Positions 15,183 to 16,094 of a stretch of DNA of 16,094 bases are shown piece after piece (the first letter of the stretch is position 1; each line of letters starts with the position of its first letter). The notes under the pieces were generated by a model, which searched no databases, was not told the DNA's origin, and saw only the letters and a list, made by a program, of their open reading frames with translations. The position numbers and the translations under genes are program-made. Source of the DNA: Candidatus Aerophobus profundus SCGC AAA252-L23. GTDB taxonomy: Bacteria > Aerophobota > Aerophobia > Aerophobales > Aerophobaceae. The stretch covers positions 1 to 16,094 of the forward strand of contig AQRW01000125.1 in NCBI GenBank assembly GCA_000402295.1. Reading direction: 5' to 3'.

Positions 15183-15203
15183 CCGTGTCATACGAAGTGG
15201 TGA
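15183..15203 (-). repeat. attC-like half-site G, downstream of the PIN module
   Basis: The plus-strand sequence CCGTGTCATACGAAGTGG (15183-15200) matches the R''-side flank of site A at 928-945 in 15 of 18 positions, and that of site D apart from a 2-base insertion. It lies just after the last gene of the PIN module, where an attC would begin for a minus-strand cassette. No matching GTTNNNTGA end follows; the sequence continues into the IS21 remnant. Confidence 0.4.
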
Positions 15204-15210
15204 CTTCATT

Positions 15211-15426
15211 TCATTTTTCTGTATGCGCCTTCATTTCTCTTTTGGTCTCGCTGGCACCCCTCTTTATATCTTTTACAATCTCATAGGGTGACATTGTTTG
15301 CCATTCTATCTCCTTCACGTAGCGGTAGTAGTGAATGTCTTGTAAAGCTTTGCATCCCGGAAACTCCCGCTGTACCCTCTTTTGTATTTCTTCTTTTTCC
15401 TTGTCGGTAACTTCTCTTCTTGGCAT
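15211..15426 (-). CDS. Small partner of the PIN toxin (putative antitoxin)
   Basis: This 71-aa, highly charged, helical protein begins MPRREVTDKEKEEIQKRVQR and contains ALQDIHYYRYVKEIEWQTMS and PYEIVKDIKRGA. Short proteins with an ALxxIHxxRxxxxxE...MSPEEIxxxI pattern regularly follow VapC-like PIN genes of this type and are taken to be their partner. No DNA-binding fold is obvious. The ATG is one base after the PIN stop, with its ribosome binding site (GGAGGTG) inside the last PIN codons, so translation is probably coupled. Toxin-first order is unusual for classical vapBC but normal for this pair type. Its role as antitoxin is inferred from context. Confidence 0.72.
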   Translation of the reverse strand: MPRREVTDKEKEEIQKRVQREFPGCKALQDIHYYRYVKEIEWQTMSPYEIVKDIKRGASETKREMKAHTEK

Positions 15427-15427
15427 T

Positions 15428-15895
15428 CTACACCTCCTCCCCCAAGAAATCTTCGGGTGTTGTAACCATGGGGACTGGGATCCTCAACCTTGTATTTACC
15501 TCACGTATTATTTCTTGTGTTCCACGCTTATAAATATGCCTGAAATTCCATGTGACCAGAAAATCCATCTCTCCTATACTTTCCGAAGCGAGATGGAGAG
15601 CATCACCACGGGGTAAGCGCCTGTGGGATAGATACACATCTGCCAATTTAATGACTTCTTCCGTTATTTCCAGAACCTCAAAGTCTTTTATCAAGTCTTC
15701 CAATGCTTTTCGTAGATTCAGTTCCTCTGTTGCTCTGATTTCATCAAGAACTGCTTCTGAGACGTAAACATCAAAATGAGGTAAGACATCTCTCCAGAAT
15801 TGTCGAGTTAAATCCCTTAGATAAGGAGCATCATCTTGAAAATACATACTTATTATCGAATTTTCCAAGTAAAGTTTCGGTTTTCTTTGCATCAT
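15428..15895 (-). CDS. PIN-domain (VapC-like) ribonuclease toxin
   Basis: This 155-aa PIN-domain protein probably cleaves RNA with Mg2+. Strand 1 is KLYLENSIISMYF with Glu11 at the first acidic position, where classical VapC has Asp; Glu is familiar in the YIETSIPSFY subfamily. VSEAVLDEI supplies Glu52, RGDALHLASES supplies Asp98, and DFLVTWNFRHI (111-121) is the fourth motif. The C-terminal IREVNTRLRIPVPMVTTPED is also typical of this subfamily. Length is normal. It starts at the first of two ATGs, after an AAAGGAT ribosome binding site and a good promoter. It is the first gene of a two-gene operon with the 71-aa partner. Toxin-antitoxin pairs are frequent cassette cargo, and a half attC-like site lies behind the pair. 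Confidence 0.88.
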   Translation of the reverse strand: MMQRKPKLYLENSIISMYFQDDAPYLRDLTRQFWRDVLPHFDVYVSEAVLDEIRATEELNLRKALEDLIKDFEVLEITEEVIKLADVYLSHRRLPRGDALHLASESIGEMDFLVTWNFRHIYKRGTQEIIREVNTRLRIPVPMVTTPEDFLGEEV

Positions 15896-15952
15896 TTTTA
15901 TCCTTTTTGTCCAGTGGTTATTTTGATTCTATTGTTTCTCATTTTTGTCTTT

Positions 15953-15980
15953 ATTATCCTATATCTGTTTAGCTTGTCAA
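15953..15980 (-). promoter_or_regulatory. Sigma70-type promoter of the PIN toxin operon
   Basis: On the minus strand TTGACA (15975-15980, exact consensus) and GATAAT (15953-15958, one mismatch) are 16 bp apart. They lie about 58 bp ahead of the PIN start at 15895. No clear operator palindrome was found within it. Confidence 0.65.
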
Positions 15981-16020
15981 AGAAAAATGGCCACACAGAA
16001 GGACGTAATAAATAAGTTTG

Positions 16021-16061
16021 CCTAAAAAGCGAGGTTTGTAGAGTTTCTAGGTGTTTTTAGG
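16021..16061. repeat. Inverted repeat at the right edge
   Basis: CCTAAAAA at 16021-16028 is complementary to TTTTTAGG at 16054-16061 across a 25-base loop. It could be a binding site or terminator relic of a gene outside the window. Long loop and AT-rich arms make it weak. Confidence 0.25.
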
Positions 16062-16094
16062 GGGAATCGTTTTTTAGCGAAGATACAGTGGTAT

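Noticed and set aside
15335..15767. Plus-strand frames opposite the PIN toxin
   Set aside because: Antisense shadows; the minus-strand frames have clear PIN motifs and ribosome binding sites.

Overview
The window looks like an accessory (defence and cassette) region of an uncultivated, AT-rich bacterium. Bacterial features include Shine-Dalgarno sequences ahead of many genes, sigma70-type -35/-10 pairs, ATG and TTG starts, an IS21-family remnant and a VapC-like PIN module. I cannot name the taxon. Almost all real genes lie on the minus strand; the only clear plus-strand gene is the istB remnant. I see no tRNA, rRNA or CRISPR array.

Layout, left to right. (1) 1-790: three decayed minus-strand genes (a nucleotidyltransferase-like remnant and two HEAT-like fragments) carrying stops and a frameshift. 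(2) About 859-4350: a run of single-gene units, all on the minus strand: an HXXEE membrane protein, another small membrane protein, a GNAT-YoaP acetyltransferase and a two-helix membrane-anchored protein. Each is followed downstream by a roughly 70-95 bp imperfect palindrome with TCANNNAAC...GTTNNNTGA-type ends. I read these as attC-like sites of an integron cassette array without a visible integrase (CALIN-like). A 46-bp direct repeat with one mismatch (1529-1574 and 3283-3328) lies in the same stretch. (3) 4387-14362: a tightly packed minus-strand operon read from a good promoter at 14502-14530. Its order is SNF2/DEAH helicase, a 1340-aa Eco57I-like adenine methylase with an N-terminal PD-(D/E)XK nuclease, a 73-codon small ORF, a SIR2-family protein, and a 526-aa protein whose C-terminus resembles the start of a HEPN-type module. 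(4) 14741-15070: the 3' end of an IS21-family istB gene on the plus strand, plus a possible element end. (5) 15211-15895: a VapC-like PIN toxin gene and its small downstream partner, with its own promoter, followed by what looks like half of another attC-like site.

How it may work together: the helicase and methylase-nuclease resemble the DrmD/DrmMI pair of class 1 DISARM or other helicase-plus-type-IIG restriction systems. No DrmA, DrmB or DrmC follows. Instead a SIR2 (likely NAD-depleting or nucleotide-sensing) protein and an unrecognised 526-aa protein are transcribed in the same operon. That combination of self/non-self discrimination by methylation with an abortive-infection style effector is the best candidate here for an undescribed defence system. 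The operon and the IS remnant sit between two half attC-like sites, which suggests the block was inserted into a cassette array.
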